Positions 47,585-58,934 of a DNA stretch of 64,000 bases are shown here, in pieces (position 1 is the first letter of the stretch; every line of letters begins with the position of its first letter). Location: assembly GCA_026874595.1 (NCBI GenBank), contig CM049321.1, positions 46,929,797 to 46,993,796 of the forward strand, given 5' to 3'. The translations under genes and the position numbers were made by a program. Below the pieces are notes generated by a model. It was given only the letters and a program-made list of their open reading frames with translations, had not been told where the DNA came from and ran no database searches. The DNA is from Sipunculus nudus. Lineage: Eukaryota; Annelida; Sipuncula; Golfingiida; Sipunculidae.

Positions 47585-48110
47585 CCTCGTCAAAGATCGT
47601 CTCGTGCCCGCCACTGTGTGCAATATGCGTTCTTGTCAACTGGCATCCAATCAGGTTGCCCGATTCATTGGCAGAGGCTCTGAGCTAAAAACTGACCAAT
47701 AACCATTGACTTAATATGGAGAAAATTCGGATAAATTAATCGCAAGTTGGCAACACGTAGGTTGTGGGTTTCGTACTTCGATTTAAGGACGACCGTCCTT
47801 CCTTTGAAGTATACGTACCTAAATCAAAGGACGTCTGAAAACTGCGGTCAACCCTGATCGCATATAATGCAAATGTAAATTATCAAGCATTATATTAATA
47901 AGATAAGGATACCCGTCTGTTAGTCATTCGCATCATTTTAAAGGACTTGCACACCTTTCTTTTACGCGGGACGATATTAACGTGGAGATTTTATCATTCA
48001 CAGCTGATATGCCTTGTATTAAAATTGCTGTGCATTTATCACATAATATGTGCAATTAATTTACATTACGTTCACCTATTTTACATATATATTTGAAATA
48101 AAAACGACTT
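47585..48110. other. Intergenic sequence, nothing certain
   Basis: A small hairpin (AGGACGACCGTCCT) near 47786-47799 sits beside TACTTCGATTTAAGG, which echoes the inverted arm (TTTCGATTTAAGTACGCG, 47388). Confidence 0.4.
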
Positions 48111-48120
48111 ATAAAATAAC

Positions 48121-48345
48121 CCTTCTTTGTTCCCGATTCGTTACGGTGGTTGTATATTATTGACTCGTCACTCGAATTGTCATCATGGGTTGGCTCAAAC
48201 ATGTACGGCTGTACATTTTCGCTCCCCGGTATCCTTGTATCTTTACCTGAATGATCACTAAAGTTGTCGTAGCTAGAAGAGTCAAAATCGACTGTTGAAT
48301 CCGTGATGGATTCGAAACTTTCAGAAAGGACATCGTTGATTACAA
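48121..48345 (-). CDS. Exon resembling the N-terminus of P2X7-tail-domain proteins
   Basis: The minus-strand frame across 48056-48487 includes a Ser/Asp-rich acidic segment, the motif PYMFEP, then a further acidic Ser-rich stretch ending NESGTKK before a donor-like AAGG|GTTATT (GT at 48119-48120). A PYxFEP motif between acidic stretches is common at the start of invertebrate proteins that carry the P2X7 intracellular (P2RX7_C) domain. That domain, with its conserved Cys/Trp core, is not in the window. The true start is unclear; the part above about 48345 looks noncoding. The match rests on one short motif. Confidence 0.4.
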
Positions 48346-48499
48346 AAACCAGTGGCCATGTATATACTAGTACACAGGGTGATTGCCGTAGTAAGCCTGC
48401 AGTTCCTGAGCTTGACGTCACAGCCTGTGCCTGCACTTGAGAACCCGAGCGGCTCTGTAGCACTGACCCTATGGCGAGTAGCCACATATTTTCCTAATT

Positions 48500-49490
48500 G
48501 CTCATTAATCAAGCTCAGTCAGCACAGGTCACCAGCGGTATGTCACTTTAAAAGGGGTAAGATGCACATTACACAAATGGGGTATATTTCGCTGATCATG
48601 TCCTTTAATGCGTGGGCGTGCTCATGTCACGGTGTGATGTGCTCATAAGATAAACACGGCAAGGGTGAAGCGGTAAACATCGCGTCACTTTATTTCACGG
48701 TTGATCATTGACACGTTGCGAAGCTGCATATTTTTTCGCTCGACCGTGGGGTCATTATATTGATTAAACGGCTACCAATTACCCATGCGTCCCTGCATGA
48801 TCTCACCACGCAATATCTAACTAAAATTAACCACTTTGTTGTAGCAGACTGTTTGATATTAATTAATCGGCATTGCTCAATATATCTCAAACTGATATAC
48901 TCAGTGTCAAACATCTGCTCGCTCCGTAGCTGTTTGTACCGTGCCGTCCCCTACATCTGAAAAGCTCCTCGGCGTTCGTGTAATCTCGCGTGCCTTCAAC
49001 ATTAAAATCAAACCAAACAACCATCATCAAAGAAAGTTTATTTTAGGCTAAAGCTATATTCACAAATAAAAGTGAATGTTCCCAGCAGCCATTACTATCT
49101 TCGCATTATTAACGTCGTCATTATGTTTGAGATTATCAATATAGCATTTGGACAGCTGAACAAGGATAGTTTTAGGCAAAGCTGCCAGGTGGCACCACAC
49201 GTACTCCTAGGCGGGAGCTTACGCTGTCTGAGAAAGTCAAGCTTATTCGACTGAGTGAATCAGGGAAAAAGAGCGTACGCGAGTATATGAACATTGGTTT
49301 TACGGATGTCTTCATAGACTTTTCTCTTCATATTGTTCACTACTTGAGATAAGTAAAAATAGTCACAGTTTGTTTATGAATATTGAATGCATGACGTGTG
49401 CATAAATATGTTGTACATATACATGACATCTGATATAATACAAGAAACACGTTCTTGCAGCTGTTCGTTGTCTTTATTTATAATCCCTCA
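48500..49490. other. Intergenic sequence, nothing identified
   Basis: Overlapping short frames on both strands without domains. Confidence 0.4.
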
Positions 49491-49499
49491 TTTATCAAC

Positions 49500-49589
49500 C
49501 AAGGTCAACCTGCCTAATAAGGACACCTAACTATTAAGGAAAAAAGATTGAGTCCCTTGACTGTCCGCTTTAGACAAGCTACACTGTAT
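49500..49589 (-). mobile_element. Right-hand pogo/Tigger-type terminus
   Basis: Read in reverse complement: TACAGTGTAGCTTGTCTAAA then GCGGACAGTCAAGGGACT and TAGTTAGGTGTCCTTATTAG. It has the same CAGTG...CTAA...CGGAC layout as 35738-35885 in opposite orientation, and ends at TA. Confidence 0.5.
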
Positions 49590-49878
49590 ATATATAATAG
49601 TAATAGAAATATTTCCTTCCTACATAAATTATTTTGATTGAGCTAAAATTAAACTTAATTCATACTTTCATAATTTATATCAATTTTATATCAATGTTTT
49701 TGTCAACATCACATGCCCTTTTCACAGTTGTGCAGTTTTACATTATTTTTTAATTTACATAATATTTTGGAAGTGTTTTCATAATGTTTAGGTAATTTGT
49801 CTGTGAATTGTTACTAAAAATGTTTCATGACACGTTGTGTGATCAATATTTAGCAAGCCATGGAGAGTTATATGCGTT

Positions 49879-49879
<1 letters not shown>

Positions 49880-49970
<91 letters not shown>
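49880..49970. repeat. (AT)n microsatellite
   Basis: About 90 bp of uninterrupted AT, the longest such tract in the window. Confidence 0.95.
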
Positions 49971-49974
49971 CACC

Positions 49975-50715
49975 CAATATAATGCATGGATAAACATTTG
50001 TACCATTTTTACTGAATATAACACCTTATAATGGATAAAAAAACAGTTTCATTAATACAAAACTGAATGGACTTTTCTTACGTTTTACAAGTTCCTGTAA
50101 GGATGCGACAGTTGATTTTTTTACATTTATATACAAATAATGTATTTTATCAAATATTTAAACAGTATTATGTAAAATTATTAAAATTCAAATGTATTTT
50201 GCTTACTTATACTTAAATTTATTTTTATATGGTATAATATTCTATTTTGTTATATAAGGGAAAAATTATTATAATTTATTACACCATTTTATTAAAAATT
50301 ACGAAATATTAAAAGTTTTTATATTATATTTCTGATATAACATTCCATATTAAAATATTACCTTGTGATGATATATAACGTATTACGTTTGAATGTATAT
50401 TTTTACATCTATTTTTAGTGTATTTTAAATATTTTATATATTATTATGTTAGTAATATACATTTTGTTTTGTTTTTTTTTTTCAAATGTATAAATATTAC
50501 TTAAATTAAAATTTGGAATGATGCAAAACTTTTTCTGTCATTGTTGGTTTGTGCTATATGGTCTTGACTTCCGTGTTTTATGCATTTTGATCATCATCTG
50601 TCGCTTCGGGTGACTTCCGACGCATTAAATATGCTTTAATTTTCATATATGGGAATATACCTTGGTGAGACGTTTTTGGTTTGCTAAGGCGGTCTATATC
50701 TCCCATTTGAACATG
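49975..50715. other. Very AT-rich sequence, nothing identified
   Basis: Extremely AT-rich between 50100 and 50520. No exon or repeat is supported. Confidence 0.45.
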
Positions 50716-50723
50716 AAAAAGTG

Positions 50724-50882
50724 GATTACATTCGGGTTGGACGACTTCAGGCGGGACGACATTCTGAATGGACGACCATCGGAATGGACGACTATTTAAC
50801 TTAATACGTAATAAACGCTTGAAATGATGCTGATTGTGGGATTACTACTATGCAAGGATAACCTTGTGGCTATTTGGGTGAT
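50724..50882 (+). repeat. Left TIR of the MULE
   Basis: Begins GATTACATTCGGGTTGGACG; includes GGCGGGACGACATTCTG and TAATACGTAATAAACGC, all mirrored at 56266-56439. Confidence 0.93.
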
Positions 50883-51396
50883 CTTTTTGCAAAACTGCAG
50901 CTATGTTCAAACAATTCAAGTCATGAGTTGCGATCTGACACGCAGCCTAGCCGACCTGGTGGGACGACACGCCTGACCGGTGACCTGCTTTTGACTTAAC
51001 GGAGTGTTGATGACGATTTTCAGAAAATTATAAATTATACTAATAAAGATTCTTCTACAATTATATATGTGTTTTGTACACTCTGTATCTTTGTGTGTGT
51101 TAACTGCGGATCGATGCATTGCGCATAATTATTGTAAGCGACAAATCTGCGTTGGTAAATCTTTGCGTTTCGGGAGGACACACCTAATTCTCACTCTGTT
51201 TATTTAAAAAAAATTATACCAACATCATTACATAATTAGTAACGCTTTACCCTGTTCATATTATAAAGTCATTGATTTCATTAATATGTTGTTAATTTTG
51301 TCCATTACCATGTTGTTTGCGACATCCTGTTGCGAGGTTCAATACTGTGACATTAAACATAAATGATATATTAAACATAAATGATATATTAAACCA

Positions 51397-51397
<1 letters not shown>

Positions 51398-51450
<53 letters not shown>

Positions 51451-51465
51451 ATATATATATATAAA
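51398..51465. repeat. (TA)n microsatellite
   Basis: TA tract with two TTA interruptions, inside the MULE. Confidence 0.9.
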
Positions 51466-51729
51466 GTAGGTCAATATTTATGATAAACATATTTTGTTCA
51501 TAAAAATAAAATATGAAACAGCTGATATTGCTGGTACTGTCACCATTCCCTTTGATTTGTGATCAAAGGCTAATTGATGCCTTTGTTGCCCCCTGATGAG
51601 ATTAATGTTGTATTAACAATAACCTTTGGGTTCTCAGTCACGGCGCTTGGGCTAATTAAGCAGATCCATAATCAACCAGGCATAAAGCCAATATAAAGTC
51701 AGTTAGAAGATTGACAGAATTAATGAATG

Positions 51730-51833
51730 AGAGAAAATGATAATAAGGAAAAAGGCAGGAAGACTGAAAACAAAAGGGAAATAAAATGTTATTAAAAGAG
51801 AAAAGAGAGGGGGAAAGGACGACAAACGATTAG

Positions 51834-51874
<41 letters not shown>

Positions 51875-52445
51875 GTAAGTGAGTGAGTGAGAGAGTTGGA
51901 AAGAGAGAAAGACAGAGAAAAAATATAGGATAAAACCGGAGAGAAAGATAGGGAAAATTAAGGAAAATACCAAAAGAGGTAAAAACGAAATAGAAACATT
52001 TAAAAAATGTTCAAATGGCCAATCAAGGAACAAGAGAGAGAGAGAGAGAGAGAGAAAGAGAAAGAGCAAAAGACAGAGTGAGAGAGGGACAGAGAAAGAA
52101 AGAGAGAGAAAAAGAGAGTGAGAGAGAGTAGGAAAGAGAGAAAGACAAAGAGAAAAAACAGTAAAACCGGAGAGAAAGATAGGGATTTAAAGGAAAGCAC
52201 CAAAAAGGAAAGAAAGAGGTAAAAACGTGATAGAAACATTTACAACGTTTAAATGGTCAATTAAGGAACGAGAGAGAGTGAGAGAGAGAAAGAGAAAGAA
52301 AGGGATAGAAAGAGAAAGGAAGAGCGAGAGTAGAGAGTGAGAGAGGGAAAGAGAGAAAGAAAGAAAGGGAGAAAGAGAGAGAGAGAGAAAGAGAAGAGAG
52401 AGAAAAAGATGAGAGAGAGAGAAAGAAAGAGAAAAGAAAGAACCA
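51730..52445. repeat. 700-bp purine-rich array with a 235-bp longer period
   Basis: The plus strand is almost entirely purine over long stretches (GAGAGA, GAAAGA). A larger unit is duplicated: AACCGGAGAGAAAGATAGGG is at about 51935 and 52164, followed both times by AGAGGTAAAAACG, ATAGAAACATTTA and CAATYAAGGAAC. Long minus-strand frames rich in Leu, Ser and Phe are translations of it. Confidence 0.9.
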
Positions 52446-52792
52446 GTTCCAACTATTAAGATCAAAGGCCTTAAAAGCGCTCTTTGTAAGCCGAACAATA
52501 ACAGCTATGAATTTATTTTAGTTCTTTGATTTAAAGTGTCCGTGTATAATTGAGTAGATCACTCTGATGATTAGAGGAGGAGTCTCTGGTCGAGGTGTGA
52601 TAAACAACAATTAAAATACCCCTGCAGGTATATATTCCCGTGAGTAATTAGATGAGTACAGTTATACGTTCTCTAACAGTGATACTACACGATTGCCTAG
52701 GATCTCTTATCACCGGAATTTTATAGATTTTATACGTTTTTCCTGCACGAACTTATTGGACACTGAAAAGTGTGGTACTGTGTGTGTCACCA

Positions 52793-55247
52793 ATGGATGC
52801 CGAAGAGGAGATACAGTTTGTGCCTCGCATCATCAAGAAGGGCCGTGGGTGCAATCTTATCTACAGGGATTACTCCTACAAGAAAGATAAGAAGAAGGGT
52901 GACAAGCAACACTGGAGGTAGGTCAATATATTTGTTGTATTTCTTGATTATACTTGTTAGGATAATATTTTCTTTCTTTAAATAAAAATCCCTGTGAGTT
53001 AGAAAAAGTAGAACAAAAATGTCCAACTGCAGTGTTTCCCTTTACAGTTAACCTAATATGTTTTAGCTTTAATTCACCTTTATAGGTTATATTATTTGTA
53101 ACATTTCAAGTTATCTTTACATTATATTAATTTCCGAGATGATGTTTTCCTTCTTGTAGATGTGTTCACCGCAGTGGTTGCAAGGCCAGACTGCAAACTA
53201 CCGGGGACGAGGAAGCAATCCGTGTAGTCTTCGAGAATGACCACACCCATCTATCAGATGAAGAAAAAGTCCCAGCGGACACAGTGAAGTCGAAGCTGAA
53301 GCAGCTAGCTCCAGCCAACACATACATGTCACTGAAACAGGTATACTGAATTCATAGTTACGTCATATATAGGCTGTTCCACGGCAGGTGGAAGAAAATG
53401 TCATCTAATAAAACAAGCAGTTAAATTACATCATGTTTAATATTATATACATCTATATCTTATAATTGATATGTATGTTTTTAAGACATAAAGGTTTTTT
53501 TTTTCTCTCTCATGTGCGATCTTTCATGTTATGTGGTTACGTAGGCAAAAGAATTGTTGTTATATCAAATATCGGAACCTGTCGCAAATCGGAACCTATA
53601 GCAATAAATAGGTACTTGATCACAACATCAGACTGGTTATCATAAAAGAGGTACATCCCGTGGCCAATAGCTTTAACATTGTATATTTTATTAGTATATT
53701 TATGCATGCAGTCATGTCCTCATTTAAACTGACATTCACATCAACATTTCTTAATGCCAGACATAAAAGAACATTATTTTTTAATGATATTTGTTTACAC
53801 TTCTAGGTCTACAACCACTATCTGGATGGGGATTTTGATGAGGCACCTCCGCTGCAGACATCGGGCCAGCACCTTCCCAGTTTTGAGAGCTGTCTGACGC
53901 AGATGTATACATCTACAATGCCCCGTCTACCAAGATCCAGAGACGAGATACTCCTGGAAGGCGACTGGGCGAAGTGGAAGAAGATTCCTCCTCTACCAGG
54001 ATCAGGACGTCATCATATTATCTACAGACAGGAACCTGCGTCTCCCGGCAGATAGTGAACAGCTGTTTGTAGACAGGACCTGCAAGGCGTCGCCTGCTGT
54101 CTTCAGACAGCTGTTTACCGTCCATGGTCTCCATGAGAAGAACTGCGTCCCACTTGTCTATGCTCTCCTAAACGACAAGAGAATGGAGACATACTACCAA
54201 GTGTTCGACCAGATCCGTAGGAAGATGGCAGAGTCTGAGCTACAACTGAGCCCACCCCGGATAATGAGTGACTTTGAGGCCGCGTCGCTGGCAGCACTGA
54301 GGGCTCATTTCCCGGAAGCGAGGCTACAAGGCTGCTACTTCCACCATACGCAGGTCGTTTGGAGGAAGGTGCAGGAACTGGGGTTGTCACGAGACTACAG
54401 GTAGGTGAAGATCCATTTAAAATGAATAAACGTAAATATTTAGACACTCTTCACTACATATTCACATCATACAGATGATTAAATTATACACTTATCAAAG
54501 GACAAAACCCTTCTGCATTACTGAATGGTACCCCAGAATTCAGGTTTTCCACAGGAAAGGTTCAGGTAAACTTAAAATGCATATTCACATATAAAATTTA
54601 TATATTTTTTTATTGAGTTAACTAATGCTTTAAACTCATGAAGCGGTTTTCATTCCCAATCGATATCAACTGCGCTACATGTAATATATTCTATAATACA
54701 TGCTTGCACATTTCAAATTATTTATGTTCGTTTGATTTTTTTTAATTATTTCAGTTCCAACAAAAGCACCAGGAAATACATCCGTATGCTGATGGCGTTT
54801 GCCTTCCTACCTGTCAGTTTGATCCGGATGATCTTCCAGATGATAGCCACCTCTCGCCACGTGAAAGGCCACCCAGCTATGCAGCAGCTCTGTGATTACT
54901 ACGCTGCTACATGCCTCAACGGACAGTTTCCATTGAAGTTGTGGAATGTCAACGGGGAGTCCATACGGACGAATAACCTGATAGAGGGATGGCACGCCGG
55001 CCTGAACCGCGGTCTGATGAAACTGCATGTAAACATCTAGGACCTGATTGGGCAGCTGAAGAACGAACAGGCTGCAACTGAAAGACAACTCAGCAACATT
55101 GCCAATGGGGACGGAACCCCAACGAAGAGAAGGAAGTATCGTCAGTTGGAGGAACGATTGCAACGTCTGACAGAGAGACATCGTGAAAGCAGGATCAACA
55201 CGGACACCTTCTTGAGAAAGATCCGCCATGTGGTCCACAACTTTTAG
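52793..55247 (+). pseudogene. FLYWCH-MULE transposase gene, one frameshift and one stop
   Basis: Four exons: 52793-52917, 53160-53340, 53807-54400 and 54755-55247, all with GT/AG borders and matching phases. Exons 1-2 encode an N-terminal FLYWCH-type zinc finger (LIYRDYSY, HWRCVH, CKAR, ENDHTH). Exon 3 holds the MULE catalytic core: the first Asp in FVDRT, the second in MSDFE, then GCYFH. Exon 4 has the TNNLIEGWH segment with the third acidic residue. In exon 3 the frame shifts by one near 53960-53985; the upstream frame meets TAG at 54053-54055 and the downstream one is open from before then. In exon 4 a TAG at 55038-55040 interrupts NI-DLIGQL, where family members usually have Trp. Transposase would act on the TIRs; this copy should be inactive. 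Confidence 0.9.
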
Positions 55248-55634
55248 ATTATTTGTGTGAATCCCTGATTGTTGTAGACAGTAAAGGCTGTAATGTAATG
55301 CTGCAATAACCTTGTGCTCAGGAACATCTGGATTCTTATCATAGACCTAATTTGAGTTTATTGGTAATTAAAGACGACAAATATGGTTTCCTAACTTTCT
55401 CCGGGAAACGGCGGCAGGTCCGTTTGTTTTTGTATTATATGTTAATAAAGCTTTTATTGTGTGCCCTAGTGTGTCATGCTATGTTCCCGTTTAATACATA
55501 ACTATTATTATTTTTTTTATATAAATGTATGCATATTTCCTTAATCTCTTTCTTCTTCAGTCCCCTACTTCATTTTCTCTCCTCCAGTATCTTCTCCATG
55601 CGACTATCGCTGTCTTCCCATATTTTTTCTTCTC

Positions 55635-55635
55635 A

Positions 55636-55672
<37 letters not shown>
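55635..55672. repeat. Poly-C and (CT)n tract
   Basis: CCCCCCCCC followed by about 30 bp of CT, between the transposase gene and the right TIR. Confidence 0.9.
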
Positions 55673-55675
<3 letters not shown>

Positions 55676-56265
55676 ATGCACATTGTATTGACTTACCGGT
55701 TGGGTGGGCACAGACCTGCTTAATTAGCGGGAACCATGAAGCTACTCCCTGGTTAGATGTTATTGTTATTACAACAATAATCACACGATGAAGCCCCATA
55801 AATTGATCAAAATCCGACGGCCGCCATTAGCACAGTTCCTCTTATTCCATTAGTCTTTTTTTAATAAATTTAACGATACAGTGCACAGAATACCAATAAT
55901 ATTAGTTATACCAATAATACAAACACAAAGTAGCGAACACTATCATATAGTATAACACTGCCATTTAACTTGTGTGTCAGTTGGTCCATCTAATCAAACC
56001 GTCGTCCATTCAGAATGTGTCGTCCATTGCTATCGGCAGTGAGTCACAGACAGATCGCTTTATTTGACATTTACTTACTTAGGGTATACTAAGAAATTTG
56101 ATGAAAATATGCAAACAACACCGTAATGGCACCGTAACTGTTCTTCAAAGTAAATGCATTAGTATCTAAACAAATGGTCGTCCATTTTGAATGGACGACA
56201 CTGACATGCAGGCGGCCGTGATATTCGCCACACGTCTGTTACAAAATCGATAAAAATATCAAAAC

Positions 56266-56439
56266 AACACCCAAATAGCCACAAGGTTATCCTTGCATGG
56301 TAGTAATCCCACAATCAGCATCATTTCAAGCGTTTATTACGTATTAAGTTAAATAGTCGTCCATTCCGATGGTCGTCCATCCAGAATGTCGTCCCGCCCG
56401 AAGTCGTCCATCCCGAAGTCGTCCAGCCCGAATGACACC
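56266..56439 (-). repeat. Right TIR of the MULE
   Basis: Inverse of 50724-50882. Further GTCGTCCATT boxes lie inside it at about 56003, 56029 and 56178, forming a looser subterminal region. Confidence 0.93.
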
Positions 56440-56449
56440 AAAAAGTGTT

Positions 56450-57640
56450 GGTATGATCGCTATTTATTACAATTATACTATAAATTAAAACGGCTTCCGA
56501 CTTGCGAGTTATTATTTATTGCCGGATAGCGGCAGCCTGCCACCCCTAACGTCGATCATTGATTAACTAAGACGATGGGTCCTATTTTATTCTTGCAGGC
56601 CTGTGTGTCATGTTATCATGGCTAACTCATCTATTAAGCATTTGCGCCCGTTTACCATCCATAGTAGTGTATGTGTGGGGGGGGGGGGGGGGATTGAAAT
56701 ATATTCTATGTGCCTCTATATACTCACTTTGTTAAACAGTGTCAATATTGCCTTATTATTAAAAAAACTTTGGAAAAAGAATTTATGTGATTTCTAGTTT
56801 CCTCTGTGTATATATATATTAATAATCTAAGGGTAGTTTTGGTTGAGAAAAGCTCTCATAAGGCGTTCACGAAGGATGTATGCATTTGTGTATCAACAAC
56901 ATGTTTGTAAACACAGCAATGTTGACACACAGGAAAAACATGTATCTATAAGGGGGGGGGGGGGGGGTAGGCTGTACAAATGGTAACGTAGTAAGGTCAC
57001 TTGTTGCAAAACGCCATTTGCAAAGCTCTGGCTTATCTGACTTGCTACCAGGTGTCCTTACTGAATTTGTTTTATTTTGGCGGGCCCCCACATATTATTA
57101 ACACGTTGATATAAACAAAACAAGCAATTTTCTAGCCTATTTTTATAAAGCCACAAGGGATTACTCTTAGTTTATAATGGTCAGATAGGTGATTGGGCTC
57201 CTTTAAAATTGTGTTTCTTTACAGATTCAGCTGTGTTTGCGTTGGTTCACGTTGACCTTCGATATGCTACAAATTCATCAACAACATGCAAGACTAGTAC
57301 CGAACAGAAGCGGTGGCAGCAGGTCCACGAGTGCCAATTTTCTTAATGAGAGATAGGCCTACATATTTTAAGTGTTATATTTCATTATGCATGTTCTAAT
57401 CTGCACAGATGTAGAATATTTTGATATCTTATTTAAAATAATCTCATTATTTTTGTTATTTTTTACGATACTATTCATTTGACAGGGAGGTCCCCTTTAA
57501 GAGTATTAAAAATCTACTGAACTCGGATCTAATCCTTACTGTGATATTGTATATAGTAGCCACTTTTACACAACCGTACATAGAAAACCGGAAGGCCAAC
57601 AGATAAAAAGACACGAGTAAAATATTACCATCCCTAAGGT
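56450..57640. other. Intergenic sequence, nothing identified
   Basis: Poly-G runs at 56676-56692 and 56953-56967. No supported exon. Confidence 0.4.
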
Positions 57641-57647
57641 AAGACAA

Positions 57648-57945
57648 TTGTCCGATACACTATACCACCCATTATAACGAAATTAAACTGGTTAATACGA
57701 GTAGATTATCTATAGCTCCTTGAATGTGCTCAATCAAGGTAAGAATCCTGATAAACTATACTCAAACTCCTCAATCCGAGTAGCTCATTCGTTGTAAACT
57801 ACTCACACTCATGACGTTTCAAGTACGAAACTACTCAAGGTTAGCAGATTTCCCTGTAAAACTACTCAATGAGATCATCAACAGTTTTGAGTAATTTTTA
57901 TCCATCAGGTTGATGAGTTTATGTTTTCAGTGTATGGTTTTCATG
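57648..57945. mobile_element. MITE-like block with AAACTACTCA subrepeats
   Basis: AAACTACTCA or close variants recur at about 57757, 57798, 57830 and 57859, with GAGTAGCTC and GAGTAATTTT in the opposite sense. The left end (ATACACTATACC) and right end (TTTTCAGTGTATGG) form a short inverted repeat. There is no ORF. It is similar in design, not in sequence, to the block at 4910-5215. Confidence 0.5.
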
Positions 57946-58054
57946 AGGATCCTCATGATACTTGTTTGAATTGATGTAACAGTCTACATGCAGCGGCATA
58001 TTAATTGCTCATCTTTGAATGAGAGGATGTACATTATAAAATCATTATTCTACT

Positions 58055-58490
58055 ACTTAATGTCGCTTAAAATGCAAATAATCAACAATAGATTGGGGTA
58101 ATAATGACCTTGCTAACTTTAAACAGCATGGTTGCTAAAATTTAGAGAAAAAAAGAAATGGACATGAAACCCGTTCATGTGGAAGAGCTTTGACATCAGT
58201 CTCTGTTCAGCAATGACCTTGGCATTGCACGGCAATATGCACCATGGCAAATTTTCACTTAATTATTTTCAGACAAAACACCATATTAGATGTATGCCAA
58301 ATGGAACAGCCCTTAAACGAGCTCAAGCACTTGGAGCCCGTCTCCACTAAATTATTGTGTATACTAAAATCTTTCATTAAATCGTTTATATACTAAGCTG
58401 CAACATTAAGGGACTTAATCAGCATCTTGGATTATTTTTATCGGTATAGCCGTGGGATCCATAAGGTCCGGGTTTTACACCCTGCCGGTT
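58055..58490. mobile_element. Older, left-truncated copy of the 36547-37547 MITE
   Basis: Segments match in order: ATGCAAATAATCAACAAT (36 998 region of the other copy), AACTTTAAA, CATGTGGAAGAGCT, GCAATGACC, CCCGTCTCCA, TACTAAAATCTTTCATT, TTAGGGACTT-type, and finally the right end GGTCCGGGTTTTACACCCTG near 58465-58485. The left TIR is missing. Confidence 0.75.
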
Positions 58491-58849
58491 TGCTTAAATT
58501 TTTTTTTATGTTAACACTTTCGCAGAAGTTCCTAATCATTAAATAATATCGGAATGCGAGGAAATAAACGTGTAAATAAACAAGTATTTTCCTTATGGGA
58601 TACCTAATGAGTTAAGATTTCAGGTACTGGTTGTAGAATGGATAAGTATATATTTGGAAGTCATAGTTCCAGTTACCAAGTGCAAGTGCACTCGTTTCCG
58701 TTTGTGAACAATGCATATCTCACATTTTTCTTGGAGCAGTACAACATATTTATCTGCCAGATATCTACAAAAATCTACAAAGATCTAACAAACACCTACC
58801 AAGTTTACTGATTTCGGAGTCTGGTGATGTTAAGTAAATGTATTACCCT

Positions 58850-58930
58850 AGGGATACTACATAGCCTAATGATTAAGGCTTTGGACTTCGTAGCTAAAGG
58901 TCCCCAGTTCGAATCCCACAGGTGCCTCAT
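58850..58930 (+). mobile_element. tRNA-derived SINE head
   Basis: ACATAGCCTAATGATTAAGG is A-box-like; AGTTCGAATCCCACAGG near 58907 contains a B box with one mismatch. The acceptor ends do not pair, so a working tRNA is unlikely. The body after it (GGTGACACCCCTC) is not shared with the other SINEs in this window. Confidence 0.55.
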
Positions 58931-58934
58931 TGAC

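Larger units (their letters stand above)
50724..56439 (+). mobile_element. Complete Mutator-like (MULE) transposon, 5716 bp, with FLYWCH/MULE transposase
   Basis: Terminal inverted repeats lie at 50724-50882 and 56266-56439. They match closely, except that the right one carries an extra 15-bp GGATGGACGACTTCG-type step. Both sides are flanked by AAAAAGTG (50716-50723 and 56440-56447), an 8-bp target duplication, within the 8-11 bp usual for MULEs. The TIRs contain repeated GGACGAC boxes. Inside are a (TA)n tract, a GA-rich array, a four-exon transposase gene on the plus strand and a (CT)n tract. The element is whole but its gene is damaged. Confidence 0.93.

Noticed and set aside
51830-52498. 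Minus-strand frames of 63-103 codons rich in LSLSF
   Set aside because: They translate the GA-rich array inside the MULE and have no initiation or domain evidence.
54807-55238. 143-codon minus-strand frame
   Set aside because: It is antisense to transposase exon 4, whose motifs, phases and splice sites are clear on the plus strand.
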